Shown here: positions 9,065 to 17,422 of the stretch, piece after piece | Layout of the letters: each line of letters begins with the position of its first letter | How positions within the stretch are numbered: position 1 is the first letter of the stretch | Source: Pseudomonas sp. MH9.2 | GTDB lineage: Bacteria > Pseudomonadota > Gammaproteobacteria > Pseudomonadales > Pseudomonadaceae | Length of the DNA: 64,000 bases | Direction: 5' to 3' | NCBI RefSeq assembly: GCF_034353875.1 | Contig: NZ_CP133784.1 | Location: forward strand, 186,001-250,000 | Notes under the pieces: model-generated | Seen by the model: the letters and a program-made list of their open reading frames with translations, nothing else | Database searches by the model: none | What the model was told of the DNA's origin: nothing | Translations under genes and position numbers: made by a program

Positions 9065-9822
9065 TGGCCGAGCACAGCGCGACAACGCTTGAGTCAATAT
9101 TCACCCGCCAGGCACTGCAGTATCTGGATGTATTCCCCATCGCCTTGCTCGAACTCACTGACAAAGGCGAGATCACCCACTACAACGCCGCCTGGGCCGA
9201 CCTGATGGAGTTGCCGGGTGATGAACGCAATATGGTTGAATACGTGCATCAGGAAGACCGTTCCCTGTGGCGGCAGGCGTTGTATGAATTACGCCGCCGC
9301 CCTGATATTTCCTTCAATCAGCGCCTGCGTTTCGTGCATCCCCAAGGTGAGCTGCGTTGGTTCGACATCAGCCTGAAACGGCGTGATGTCAGGTTTTATC
9401 TGGTGGTCAACGACATCACCCAGCACAAGCGCCGGGAGATTGCCTTGCAAGCCAGTCAGCGCAGCGCCCTCAGCCTGCTGGACAGCATGCCCGGCCTGAT
9501 TTATCGCGGCCGCAATAACCACGACTGGACCATGGAGTTCGTCAGCGCCGGCTGTCTGCAGCTCACCGGTTATCCCGCCGAGCGCTTGATGGACAGCCAC
9601 GACTGCACCTACAACAGCCTGATCCACCCCGACGATGCGGATTACGTCTGGCGTGAGGTTCAATACGCCTTGTCCCGGTACCAGCCCTACGAACTCAGGT
9701 ACCGGATTCGCTGCGCAGACAACTCGATCAAGAACGTCTGGGAAAAAGGCGTCGGCATCTATTCGGACAGTCGCGAGGTGTTGGGTATCGAGGGTGCGAT
9801 TTTTGAAATTGTCACTCCATAG
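9064..9822 (+). CDS. Double PAS-domain protein without output domain
   Basis: 252 residues. Two PAS modules are visible. The first (about 15-120) has the PAC-like RFVHPQGELRWFDISLKRR followed by FYLVVNDITQHKRRE. The second (about 135-248) has FVSAGCLQLTGYPAERLMDS and ELRYRIRCADNSIKNVWEKG. No kinase, GGDEF, EAL or DNA-binding domain follows, so it can only sense or transmit by protein contact. It is translationally coupled to the response regulator, suggesting it modulates the kinase. The ligand is unknown. Confidence 0.75.
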   Translation: MAEHSATTLESIFTRQALQYLDVFPIALLELTDKGEITHYNAAWADLMELPGDERNMVEYVHQEDRSLWRQALYELRRRPDISFNQRLRFVHPQGELRWFDISLKRRDVRFYLVVNDITQHKRREIALQASQRSALSLLDSMPGLIYRGRNNHDWTMEFVSAGCLQLTGYPAERLMDSHDCTYNSLIHPDDADYVWREVQYALSRYQPYELRYRIRCADNSIKNVWEKGVGIYSDSREVLGIEGAIFEIVTP

Positions 9823-9866
9823 GCAGACCCGACGTGAAGGGCTGTTAGCCGGTACTTGCTATTACC

Positions 9867-9882
9867 TTTACGTTAACGTAAA
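9867..9882. promoter_or_regulatory. Perfect 16-bp palindrome before the sigma-54 activator gene
   Basis: TTTACGTTAACGTAAA is a perfect inverted repeat, 45 bp after the PAS gene and 188 bp before the activator gene. There is no T-run to make it a convincing terminator, so an operator for autoregulation or for another regulator is more likely. The rest of 9823-10069 shows no gene. Confidence 0.4.
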
Positions 9883-10069
9883 TAATGAGCTACGTGCTTT
9901 TGCCAGTGGCTCAGGTTTTGCTCTTTGCAGAGAACACCTGCCTGACCGGGCAAACTTTTCTTTACTGCCACCTGAACCGGGTGTAGACATTCTCAACAGC
10001 TTGCGTGTCTCGTCGCCAGCTCCGGGAGTGGCTCGGGGATGCACTGGGCGGACCGATTCGGAGCGCTGA

Positions 10070-11974
10070 ATGTCGCTAATAAAAACAATAAACGCTGAGT
10101 TACAAAGCGAAGCCCGGCTGGCCCGGGAGACACTGCACGGCGAAGGTGAAGTGCCCGATGGGGTGCTGCGGGCCGAAATTGATGCCTCATGGCGGCGCAG
10201 TCTTAGCCACGGTGTGCATTTCAATAGCAAGCACGAACTCGCGCTGGAGTCGACGGCCAGTCTTGAGTTGCTGTTGGCGAGCAATCGCTTGCTTATCGAC
10301 GCTGCGACGCCGGAGATCGACTATCTGGCGGCTCAGCAAGGCAAGGAAGGGCTGATTATTCTGGCCAATGCCGACGCCACCATTCTCGCCCTTGAGGGGC
10401 GCGCCGATGACCTTAAAGGCAGCGGCTTGCAAGACATCGCCCTGGGTGCCTGTTGGAGTGAGGCGGCTCGCGGCACCAATGCCTTGGGCACTGCGCTGGT
10501 CGATGCTCGTCCGACGTTGATCGATTGTGGTGAACACTTTCTGGATCGCTTGAGCCCTTTCTCGTGTACGTCTGTGCCGATTCACAGCCCCCATGGCGAG
10601 CTGCTCGGTGTGCTTGACCTGACCCGCGAAGGCCCTTTAGGGCGCGTTCAGGACAGCACTGCGCTGTTGTGCATGGCTGTCACCCAGATTGAAAGCCGGG
10701 TGTTCAACGCGACCTATCCGGATCAAATCGTCCTGGCCTTCCACAGTCGTCGCCAATACCTTGAATCCGCGTGGCAGGGTCTGCTGGCATTGGATTTGAC
10801 CGGAAAGATTCTGGCGGTCAGCGCGCATGCCTGTCAGTTGCTCGGTGTGCCTCGGGCAGGGTTGGTGGGGCGGCGCTGTGAAGAGTTTCTGGGCATCGAT
10901 GGTCTGCAACTGCTCGCGCGTCTGCGGCAAGGCAGCATAGGCAGCTTGCAAACCGCCAAGGGCGAGTTTTTCTATAAAGCCCTGCGCGCGCCACAACGCT
11001 CGCCTAACGTGGCCAGTGTGGCTCGGGGCGCGCCTAAAGCGGCCCCCGCGCAACCCAATCTCGAGGCGCTGGCGGGAGGTAACAGTCGGTATGCCCGCGC
11101 GCTGCGCATGGCACGCCAAGGGCTGGCGAACGAGCTGCCCGTTTTGCTGCTGGGCGAAACGGGGACCGGCAAGGAGGTTATCGCCCGGGCCCTTCACCGG
11201 GCGGGTGTGCGCGGTGATAAACCGTTTATCGCGGTGAACTGTGCAGCCATCCCTGAAGGGTTGATCGAGTCCGAATTGTTTGGTTATCGCGAGGGCGCTT
11301 TCACCGGCTCACGGCGTGGCGGCATGATCGGTCGCCTGCAACAGGCCCACGGCGGCACGCTGTTCCTCGACGAGATCGGTGATATGCCTTTGGCACTTCA
11401 GGCCCGCCTGCTGCGGGTGCTGCAGGACCGTAAGGTCGCGCCATTGGGCGCAGGCGAGGAACAGGATATCGATGTCGCACTGATCTGTGCCACCCACCGC
11501 GATCTCAAGCGTCAGGTTGAGGAAAAGCAGTTCCGCGAGGATCTTTTTTACCGGGTGAATGGCATCAGCGTGATGTTGCCCGCCTTGCGTGAGCGTGACG
11601 ATTTTGATGCGCTGGTGAGCAGCTTGCTGGGCAAATTGGGCAATGTGACGGTCAAACTCTCCAGCGACTTGCAATCATTACTGGCGGGCTACCACTGGCC
11701 GGGCAACATACGTCAGTTGGAGATGGTGCTGCGCACAGTGTTGGCCATGCGCGACGAGGGCGAAAGCGAGCTGGGGCTGGAGCACCTGCCCGACAGCATG
11801 CTTGATGACCTGAGCGCCTGTGACCGTCCTCAAACCGGCCGTATCCGCGAGAATGAACTCGAGTTGATCCGCAACTCTCTGGACAGTCATCAGGGCAACG
11901 TTTCGGCCGCCGCTGACGCGCTAGGCATCAGTCGGGCGACGCTGTACCGCAAGCTCAAACAGTTGCGCAGCTGA
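10070..11974 (+). CDS. AcoR-type sigma-54-dependent transcriptional activator, probable regulator of the amine dehydrogenase genes
   Basis: 634 residues. The N-terminal sensory region is GAF-like, as in AcoR. The central AAA+ domain has Walker [18 protein letters not shown], Walker [15 protein letters not shown] and the sigma-54 contact loop GAFTGS (about residue 409; the common form is GAFTGA). A Fis-type HTH at the C-terminus reads [20 protein letters not shown]. The stop overlaps the start of qhpF by one base, placing it in the operon of QHNDH maturation genes. Sigma-54 promoters with IHF sites lie in front of the aldehyde dehydrogenase gene and qhpA, the expected targets. The inducer is probably an amine or aldehyde, but this is inference. 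Confidence 0.85.
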   Translation: MSLIKTINAELQSEARLARETLHGEGEVPDGVLRAEIDASWRRSLSHGVHFNSKHELALESTASLELLLASNRLLIDAATPEIDYLAAQQGKEGLIILANADATILALEGRADDLKGSGLQDIALGACWSEAARGTNALGTALVDARPTLIDCGEHFLDRLSPFSCTSVPIHSPHGELLGVLDLTREGPLGRVQDSTALLCMAVTQIESRVFNATYPDQIVLAFHSRRQYLESAWQGLLALDLTGKILAVSAHACQLLGVPRAGLVGRRCEEFLGIDGLQLLARLRQGSIGSLQTAKGEFFYKALRAPQRSPNVASVARGAPKAAPAQPNLEALAGGNSRYARALRMARQGLANELPVLLLGETGTGKEVIARALHRAGVRGDKPFIAVNCAAIPEGLIESELFGYREGAFTGSRRGGMIGRLQQAHGGTLFLDEIGDMPLALQARLLRVLQDRKVAPLGAGEEQDIDVALICATHRDLKRQVEEKQFREDLFYRVNGISVMLPALRERDDFDALVSSLLGKLGNVTVKLSSDLQSLLAGYHWPGNIRQLEMVLRTVLAMRDEGESELGLEHLPDSMLDDLSACDRPQTGRIRENELELIRNSLDSHQGNVSAAADALGISRATLYRKLKQLRS

Positions 11975-13692
11975 TGCAGCGGTTGATTGTCAGGCTGGTC
12001 GACAGCAAGGACCCGCAGGCACTCCACGACGCGTTGACATGGCTGTACGGCTTCGTCCGTCCACATCGCCTGGCCATTGGCGGTTTGTTGGGCCTGTCGC
12101 TGTGCGCTTCCTTGCTGGTGCTGGTGCAACCCTGGCTGACCAAGTTGCTGATTGACGATGGCTTGCTGGCGCGTAACTTTTCGATGCTGACGCTGATCGC
12201 CGGATTGATGATCGGTGCCGGGCTGCTGGGCACGGTGTTATCCGGGATCAACCGTTATCTGTACACGCGACTGTCCGGGCGGATCCTGTTCGCCTTGCGT
12301 GACGAAATTTATCGGCATTTACAGACACTGTCGCCGACGTTCTATGGACAACGACGCATTGGCGACTTGATGTCCCGGCTTGATGGCGATGTCGCGGAGG
12401 TCCAGCGCTTTGCCGTCGATTCACTGTTCTCGGCGGTCTCCAGCATCATTGGTCTGGTCTTCGCCGTGGCGATGTTATTGGCCCTGTCCTGGAAACTGTC
12501 ACTGCTGGCCGTGGTGTTGATTCCTTTGGACATCCTCTGGCTGCGCTGGATGCGGCGCAAAGTTGCGCATGAGGTCAAACAGTTGCGCGAGCGTTCGGCG
12601 GACGTGTCGTCCTTCATGGTCGAAACCCTACCGGTGATGAAGTTCATCCAGGCGTCCGGTCAGCAGCAGCGCGAAGCACGCAGGCTGGAGTCCTTGGGGC
12701 AGGGCTACATGACTCAACTGCTGCGCCTGCAAGTCACCGAATTCTTCACCCAGGCGGTGCCCGGCACCTTGACCTCATTGTCTCGGGCCTGCGCGTTCCT
12801 GATCGGTGGTTATTGGGTGGTGCAGGGCACTTGGCAGCTCGGCGCGTTGATCGCTTTCTCTACGTACCTGGGCATGGCCGTCGGCCCGGTGCAGAGCCTG
12901 CTCGGGCTGTATGTCGCCCTGCAGCGCATGACCGTGAGCCTCGGCCGGGTCATGGAGTTGCGCGGTGAAAAGCCGGGAGTCAGCACGCCGGAGCACCCGC
13001 TGCCGATGCCCACCACGGGCGAGGTGTGGTTTCAGTCGGTGCACTTCAGCCATCCGGGGCGTCCGGCGATCCTCAAGGGCATTGATGCGCGTATCCCTTA
13101 TGGCCTGAAAGTCGCCTTGAGCGGCGGCTCCGGGGTGGGCAAGTCGACGCTGATCGATCTGCTGCAACGCTTCCAGGACCCGCAAGCCGGTCGTGTCTTG
13201 CTCGACGGCTGTGATCTGCGTGATCTAGACCTGTTCGAGTTACGTCGGCGCATCGCGGTGGTCAGTCAGGACATTGTGCTGTTTCGAGGGAGCCTGGCGG
13301 ACAACCTGTCCTACAGCTCGCCAAACGCCAGCCGTGCGGCGATTGCCGAAGTCGCTCATCTGGCTCAATTGGACAGCCTGATCGAGTCCCTGCCCGAAGG
13401 CCTCGACAGTCCGCTCGGCGAGCGAGGACAGCAGCTTTCCGGTGGGCAGAAACAACGAATCGCCATCGCCCGCGCACTGTTGCAAGACCCTTTGATTCTG
13501 GTCCTCGATGAAGCCACCTCGGCGGTAGACGAAGCCACCGAGCGTGAAGTCATTTGCGCCATTGACCAGCTGTTTGCCGGACGAACACGGATTCTGATCA
13601 GTCATCGTCCGTCGACGCTGGCGGATGCAGACCTGCGCTTCCATATGGTAGACGGCGTGCTCACGTCGTCGACAGTCGTCCATGAGGTCTGA
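11974..13692 (+). CDS. qhpF: ABC transporter (fused membrane and ATPase), QHNDH gamma-subunit exporter
   Basis: 572 residues: an exporter-type membrane domain (about 30-320, several hydrophobic helices) and an ATPase domain with Walker A LSGGSGVGKSTLIDLL, signature LSGGQKQRIAIARALL and Walker B LILVLDEATSAVD. Known system: in Paracoccus, QhpF is the dedicated ABC transporter that carries the crosslinked gamma subunit to the periplasm. It sits between the activator gene and the QhpE protease gene. A general lipid or drug exporter would look similar; the neighbours decide the call. Confidence 0.85.
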   Translation: MQRLIVRLVDSKDPQALHDALTWLYGFVRPHRLAIGGLLGLSLCASLLVLVQPWLTKLLIDDGLLARNFSMLTLIAGLMIGAGLLGTVLSGINRYLYTRLSGRILFALRDEIYRHLQTLSPTFYGQRRIGDLMSRLDGDVAEVQRFAVDSLFSAVSSIIGLVFAVAMLLALSWKLSLLAVVLIPLDILWLRWMRRKVAHEVKQLRERSADVSSFMVETLPVMKFIQASGQQQREARRLESLGQGYMTQLLRLQVTEFFTQAVPGTLTSLSRACAFLIGGYWVVQGTWQLGALIAFSTYLGMAVGPVQSLLGLYVALQRMTVSLGRVMELRGEKPGVSTPEHPLPMPTTGEVWFQSVHFSHPGRPAILKGIDARIPYGLKVALSGGSGVGKSTLIDLLQRFQDPQAGRVLLDGCDLRDLDLFELRRRIAVVSQDIVLFRGSLADNLSYSSPNASRAAIAEVAHLAQLDSLIESLPEGLDSPLGERGQQLSGGQKQRIAIARALLQDPLILVLDEATSAVDEATEREVICAIDQLFAGRTRILISHRPSTLADADLRFHMVDGVLTSSTVVHEV

Positions 13693-13699
13693 GTCTCTT

Positions 13700-14374
13700 A
13701 TGCGGCCTGTGCGCATTGGCATCGTTGACAGCGGCCATTCACCCGCGCAACAGCCTAGAGTTGTTGCCAGCCGACGCTTCTTGCTGGTGGAGGAGGGGCT
13801 GCTCGAGGACGAGGTGGAGGGGGATGAACTTGGGCATGGCAGTGCGATCATCGACGCTATTTGCCGACGCGCACCCGAGGCTGAATTTTGTGTGGCCCAG
13901 GTCTTCGATAAACGTGGGGTCACCAGTGCGATGCAAATCTCAAGCGCGATCGATTGGCTGGCTGAACACGAAGTTCGCCTGATCAACTTGAGCCTGGGGA
14001 TGCGTCAGGACCGAAGTCTGTTGCGTGAAGCCTGTGCGGCGGCGCTGAAACGTGGGGTATTGCTGTGCGCCTCAAGTCCGGCTCAGGGCGAGGCAGTATT
14101 TCCGGCGAGTTACCCGGGTGTCGTGCGGGTTACCGGTGATGCACGCTGTGGTGAGCAGGATTGGTCGTGGCTTAACAGCGCCCAGGCGGATTTCGCCGCG
14201 TGCGTGCGTGGCACGTTGGCCGGGCAGTCCGGTGCCAGCCTGGGTTGCGCGGCCTTGAGCGGGCATATCGCCGCGTATCTGGCTGAACAACCGCACGCCT
14301 CTAACTCGGAGATCATCGATTGGCTAAGGGCCTATGCCCGTTACCGTGGTCCTGAGCGGCGGGTCGGGCCATGA
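13700..14374 (+). CDS. qhpE: Subtilisin-like serine protease processing the QHNDH gamma-subunit leader
   Basis: About 224 residues, a short S8-type protease. The catalytic triad is readable: Asp in RIGIVDSG, His in ELGHGSAI, Ser in GQSGASLG. Known system: QhpE removes the 28-residue leader from the gamma subunit after crosslinking. The leader itself is present in qhpC at 43910. An in-frame ATG at 13682 inside the qhpF 3' end is an alternative start; the one chosen has a weak GAGG upstream and puts the catalytic Asp near residue 9. The 3' end overlaps qhpG by 4 bp. Confidence 0.85.
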   Translation: MRPVRIGIVDSGHSPAQQPRVVASRRFLLVEEGLLEDEVEGDELGHGSAIIDAICRRAPEAEFCVAQVFDKRGVTSAMQISSAIDWLAEHEVRLINLSLGMRQDRSLLREACAAALKRGVLLCASSPAQGEAVFPASYPGVVRVTGDARCGEQDWSWLNSAQADFAACVRGTLAGQSGASLGCAALSGHIAAYLAEQPHASNSEIIDWLRAYARYRGPERRVGP

Positions 14375-15666
14375 GTACGATTCTGATTTTAGGCGCCGGG
14401 CCTGCGGGCGCGGCGGTCGCATTGGGCCTGCGCCGGCTCGGTTACCCGGTCTCGATAGTCAGCGAGTGGCGACGCTTCCCCGCACTGGAAGGTGTATCGC
14501 TGAGGGTGTTGGAGGCGTTGCGTGCGGCGGGCCTGGAGCATGCGCTGGCAGATGCTACGCTGCCGTCCCAGCGTCAGGTGTCCTGGAATGGTCAGCAGCA
14601 CGCACAAAATATTGAATGGCTGCTGGATCGCCCACGGTTTGATCGCGGCCTGCGCGAGGATCTGCAGCGTGCCGGTGTCGAGCTGATCGAGGGGCGTGTG
14701 CTGGCGGTACAGTCGACTGCCTCGGGGCATCGGGTGCAGATTGAAGGCCACGCCGATCTTCAGGCGGACTTTTTGGTCGAGTCACGCGGTCGTCAGGCAC
14801 CCGCGCTGGGTAAAGGTCTGCGCGGGCCGGAAACCGTCAGTCTGCTCAACCGCTGGCAGGGCGTGCCGGGGGCGACCGCGAGTGCGGTCGAAAGCATCGA
14901 GCAGGGTTGGGTCTGGATGGCGCGCCAGGCCGATGGGTGTTGCTATTGGCAACTGACGGTGGACGTGGCCAGCGCCGAATTGCCGGGTAAAGCCCAGCTA
15001 CTCGACTACTGTCGGGAGAGGCGCCAGGCATCGGCGCTGGCGACGGCATTTTTTGCCGACGGCACCGAGGTTGATGTGCACCTGCATGCCCGCAGCAGCA
15101 CGGCCATTCTTTGCCCGCAGGTGTGCGGTGACAACTGGATTCGGGTCGGTGATGCCGCCATGGCGGTGGACCCGCTGTCGGGCAACGGTATCTTCCAGTC
15201 ACTGTCCTCGGCGCTCCAGGCCCCGGTGGTGATCAACACCTTATTGCGAGCGCCTGAACGTGCGGCGTTGGCCCAGCAGTTTCACCGGCAACGGGTCGAG
15301 CAGTTGTTTTTACGGTTCGCCAGGATCGGGCGTGATTTTTATGCCGATGAGCAGCGTTGGCAGGATCAACCTTTCTGGAAGGCGCGTCGCCAATGGCCGG
15401 ACGCTGATCTGGCGCACAAACCGGCTGATTTCGCGGCCATCAGCCTGCAGCGGGCCCCGGTATTGCGCGACGGTCTGGTGGATGAGGCTGAAGTGGTGGT
15501 GACGGCGGATCAACCGCTGGGGGTCTGGCACTTGCAAGGCATCGAGCTAGCACCGTTGGTCCTTCGCCTGCAAACAGAGCCCGCGCAGCAGGTGCTGGCG
15601 GATTTGTCGAAAGAACAGGAGCATCTAGTGCGCAGTTGGCTGCTCAGCCAGGGCTACCGTCCTTAA
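14371..15666 (+). CDS. qhpG: FAD-dependent monooxygenase for QHNDH cofactor maturation
   Basis: 431 residues. FAD Rossmann motif ILGAGPAGAAVALGLRRLG at the N-terminus and the second FAD motif VGDAAMAVDPLSGNGI near residue 260, as in tryptophan-halogenase-like monooxygenases. Known system: QhpG hydroxylates the gamma-subunit tryptophan that becomes part of the cysteine tryptophylquinone cofactor. It is the last gene of the left operon and is followed by a strong hairpin shared with the converging aldehyde dehydrogenase gene. Confidence 0.85.
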   Translation: MSTILILGAGPAGAAVALGLRRLGYPVSIVSEWRRFPALEGVSLRVLEALRAAGLEHALADATLPSQRQVSWNGQQHAQNIEWLLDRPRFDRGLREDLQRAGVELIEGRVLAVQSTASGHRVQIEGHADLQADFLVESRGRQAPALGKGLRGPETVSLLNRWQGVPGATASAVESIEQGWVWMARQADGCCYWQLTVDVASAELPGKAQLLDYCRERRQASALATAFFADGTEVDVHLHARSSTAILCPQVCGDNWIRVGDAAMAVDPLSGNGIFQSLSSALQAPVVINTLLRAPERAALAQQFHRQRVEQLFLRFARIGRDFYADEQRWQDQPFWKARRQWPDADLAHKPADFAAISLQRAPVLRDGLVDEAEVVVTADQPLGVWHLQGIELAPLVLRLQTEPAQQVLADLSKEQEHLVRSWLLSQGYRP

Positions 15667-15700
15667 ACACCCTCCGGCAGTGAGCCTGTCGGAGGGTGTT
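15666..15700. terminator. Bidirectional hairpin terminator between qhpG and the aldehyde dehydrogenase gene
   Basis: AACACCCTCCG and CGGAGGGTGTT form an 11-bp perfect stem, extended by a few more pairs, with a short loop. It starts at the stop of qhpG and ends just before the stop of the converging gene, as expected for a terminator working in both directions. Confidence 0.8.
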
Positions 15701-15706
15701 GCTGGC

Positions 15707-17200
15707 TTACAGTTTGATCAGCACGGATTTCAATTCGGTGTAGTGCTCGATGGCGGCGTAGCCCATCTCCCGGCCGACCCCGGACATTTTGTAGCCACCG
15801 AAAGGCAGCGCCGGATCGAGCGCGCTGTGGCAATTGACCCACACCGAGCCGGACTTGATCCGGGGGATCATCCGGTGCACGACTGCCAGGTCGTTTGACC
15901 AGACGCTGGCGCCCAGCCCGTAGGGACTGTCGTTGGCCAGACGCAGGGCATCGGCTTCATCATCGAAGGGAATCGCCACCAGTACCGGTCCGAAAATTTC
16001 TTCCTGGACCAGCGGGTTTTTCTGATCGACACCGACGATCACGGTGGGCTTGACGAAGAATCCCGGCCCGAACTGTTCGCCGCCACAGGCGATGGTCGCA
16101 CCGCCCTCACGGCCCATCTCGATGTAGCGCGACACCCGCTCTTGTTGCCGGGCCGAGATCAAGGGGCCCATGTCCACGCTAGGGTCTAGGCCGTTACCCA
16201 GCTTCATCGCATTGGCGATATCCGAGATGTCGGCGACCACGTTATCGAAGTGCTTGCGCTGCACATACAGCCGCGAACCGGCACAGCACACTTGGCCCTG
16301 ATTGAAGAAGATGGCGCTGGCAGCCCCGGCGGCAGCGGCCGCGAGGTCCGCATCACCCATGACGATGGTCGGTGACTTACCGCCCAGTTCCAGGGTGACA
16401 CGGGTCATCGAATCCATCGCGATCTTGCCGATCTGCTTGCCGACGGCGGTGGAGCCGGTGAAGGTCAGTTTGTCGACCAGTGGATTGTGCGTCAGGGCGG
16501 AGCCGGCAGTGATGCCGGTGCCGGTCACCACGTTGAAGACCCCGGCCGGGTAACCGGCTTCGAGTGCCAATTCCGCGAGCTTCAGGGCGCTCATTGGCGT
16601 TTCGTCAGCGGGCTTGAGTACCACGGTGCAGCCCGTCGCGAGGGCTGGGCCGAGCTTCCAGCAGGCCAGCAGCAGCGGGAAGTTCCAGGCAACGATAGCG
16701 CCCACCACACCCACGGCCTCACGGCGGATAAAGCTGTGAAACTGATCGTTGGGCATCAAGGGCATCGAAACTTCGACGCTGGAACCTTCGATTTTGGTCG
16801 CCCAGCCGGCCATGTAGCGCAAGAAGTCGATGGACAGCTGCACATCCATGACCCGCGCTACCGCCGCGCTCTTGCCATTGTTCAGACATTCAAGCTGGGC
16901 CAGTAGCTCGGCATCGCGCTCCAGCAGGTCGGCGAGTTTCCACAGCAGGTTCTGCCGCTCACGGGGCCGGGTCCGGCTCCAGGCCGAGTCATCAAACGCG
17001 TGGCGAGCTGCGAGTACCGCGCGATCGACATCGTCCGGCGTCGCGCAGGGCACAGTGCAGAGCACTTCACCGCTGGCGGGGTTATGCAACGTCATGACGT
17101 TGCCGTCGGCGGCCTCGACCCACTCGCCATTGATCAGCATGCGGGGTACACGTTTTATAAAGGCAACAGTGGCGGGTAGCAGGGATGAATGGTTCAGCAT
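15707..17200 (-). CDS. NAD(P)-dependent aldehyde dehydrogenase of amine catabolism
   Basis: 497 residues, full-length ALDH. Motifs: cofactor site FTGSTAVGKQIG, catalytic Glu in VTLELGGKSP, catalytic Cys in FNQGQVCCAGSRLYV, and the C-terminal PFGGYKMSGVGREMG. It would oxidise aldehydes released by QHNDH, similar to PeaE (phenylacetaldehyde dehydrogenase) of P. putida. It is transcribed from a well-matched sigma-54 promoter with an IHF site and a palindromic activator site upstream, so it should respond to the AcoR-type activator encoded at 10070. The insertion begins about 130 bp upstream of its start. Confidence 0.88.
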   Translation of the reverse strand: MLNHSSLLPATVAFIKRVPRMLINGEWVEAADGNVMTLHNPASGEVLCTVPCATPDDVDRAVLAARHAFDDSAWSRTRPRERQNLLWKLADLLERDAELLAQLECLNNGKSAAVARVMDVQLSIDFLRYMAGWATKIEGSSVEVSMPLMPNDQFHSFIRREAVGVVGAIVAWNFPLLLACWKLGPALATGCTVVLKPADETPMSALKLAELALEAGYPAGVFNVVTGTGITAGSALTHNPLVDKLTFTGSTAVGKQIGKIAMDSMTRVTLELGGKSPTIVMGDADLAAAAAGAASAIFFNQGQVCCAGSRLYVQRKHFDNVVADISDIANAMKLGNGLDPSVDMGPLISARQQERVSRYIEMGREGGATIACGGEQFGPGFFVKPTVIVGVDQKNPLVQEEIFGPVLVAIPFDDEADALRLANDSPYGLGASVWSNDLAVVHRMIPRIKSGSVWVNCHSALDPALPFGGYKMSGVGREMGYAAIEHYTELKSVLIKL

Positions 17201-17241
17201 AGGAGTGACCTCTTGTTATTCGAGTGGATGCGAGGTCTTTC

Positions 17242-17257
17242 GCAACGGCTGTGCCAA
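17242..17257 (-). promoter_or_regulatory. Sigma-54 promoter of the aldehyde dehydrogenase gene
   Basis: On the minus strand the sequence reads TTGGCACAGCCGTTGC, a near-perfect -24/-12 element (TGGCAC-N5-TTGC). It lies about 42 bp upstream of the start codon, leaving a normal leader. The activator encoded at 10070 is the obvious partner. Confidence 0.85.
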
Positions 17258-17272
17258 GTCGACTTGACGGGT

Positions 17273-17285
17273 TAACTGATTGATT
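17273..17285. promoter_or_regulatory. IHF-type site upstream of the aldehyde dehydrogenase promoter
   Basis: TAACTGATTGATT matches the reverse form of the IHF consensus (WATCAANNNNTTR) and is followed by an A/T-rich stretch. It lies 16 bp upstream of the -24 element, between promoter and activator site, where IHF bends DNA at sigma-54 promoters. A 29-bp stretch around it (17272-17300) recurs with 3 mismatches at 40690-40718. Confidence 0.6.
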
Positions 17286-17330
17286 TAAATAATTATTATT
17301 TGATCGGTTGAAAACGGTGGGCAGTTTGAG

Positions 17331-17347
17331 TGTCGCAAACTGCGACA
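17331..17347. promoter_or_regulatory. Palindromic upstream activator site
   Basis: TGTCGCA-AAC-TGCGACA is a perfect 7-3-7 inverted repeat about 75-90 bp upstream of the -24 element of the aldehyde dehydrogenase promoter. The distance and symmetry suit an enhancer for a Fis-type HTH activator such as the one at 10070. It also forms the left end of the direct repeat that bounds the insertion. Confidence 0.6.
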
Positions 17348-17388
17348 GATGATTAAATTTAAGACCCTGATTTTGCTGGGCTTTAGGT
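17331..17388 (+). repeat. Left attachment-site repeat (attL) of the integrated element
   Basis: 58 bp that recur at 37466-37523 in the same orientation. The first 50 bp differ at two positions (17335/37470 and 17349/37484); 31 bp after the second mismatch are identical, and the last 8 bp match at 6. The copy lies 35 bp from the end of the integrase gene, the standard position for an att site. No tRNA gene is involved; the repeat overlaps the palindromic activator site. Confidence 0.8.
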
Positions 17389-17390
17389 TT

Positions 17391-17411
17391 CTCCCCAAAA
17401 CCTCCCCAAAA
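17391..17411. promoter_or_regulatory. Tandem CTCCCCAAAA boxes, possible integrase arm sites
   Basis: CTCCCCAAAA occurs at 17391-17400 and again at 17402-17411, between the att repeat and the integrase stop codon. Related TTCCCCAAAA boxes occur in the duplicated sequence near the other element ends (about 29645 and 37341). Short direct repeats beside the core are typical arm-type binding sites of lambda-family integrases. This role is inferred from position. Confidence 0.45.
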
Positions 17412-17422
17412 CTAAATCCCAT

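Noticed and set aside
17331..17388. tRNA or tmRNA gene as integration target
   Set aside because: The repeat cannot be folded by eye into a tRNA 3' end and has no CCA-type arm; it is an intergenic regulatory sequence.
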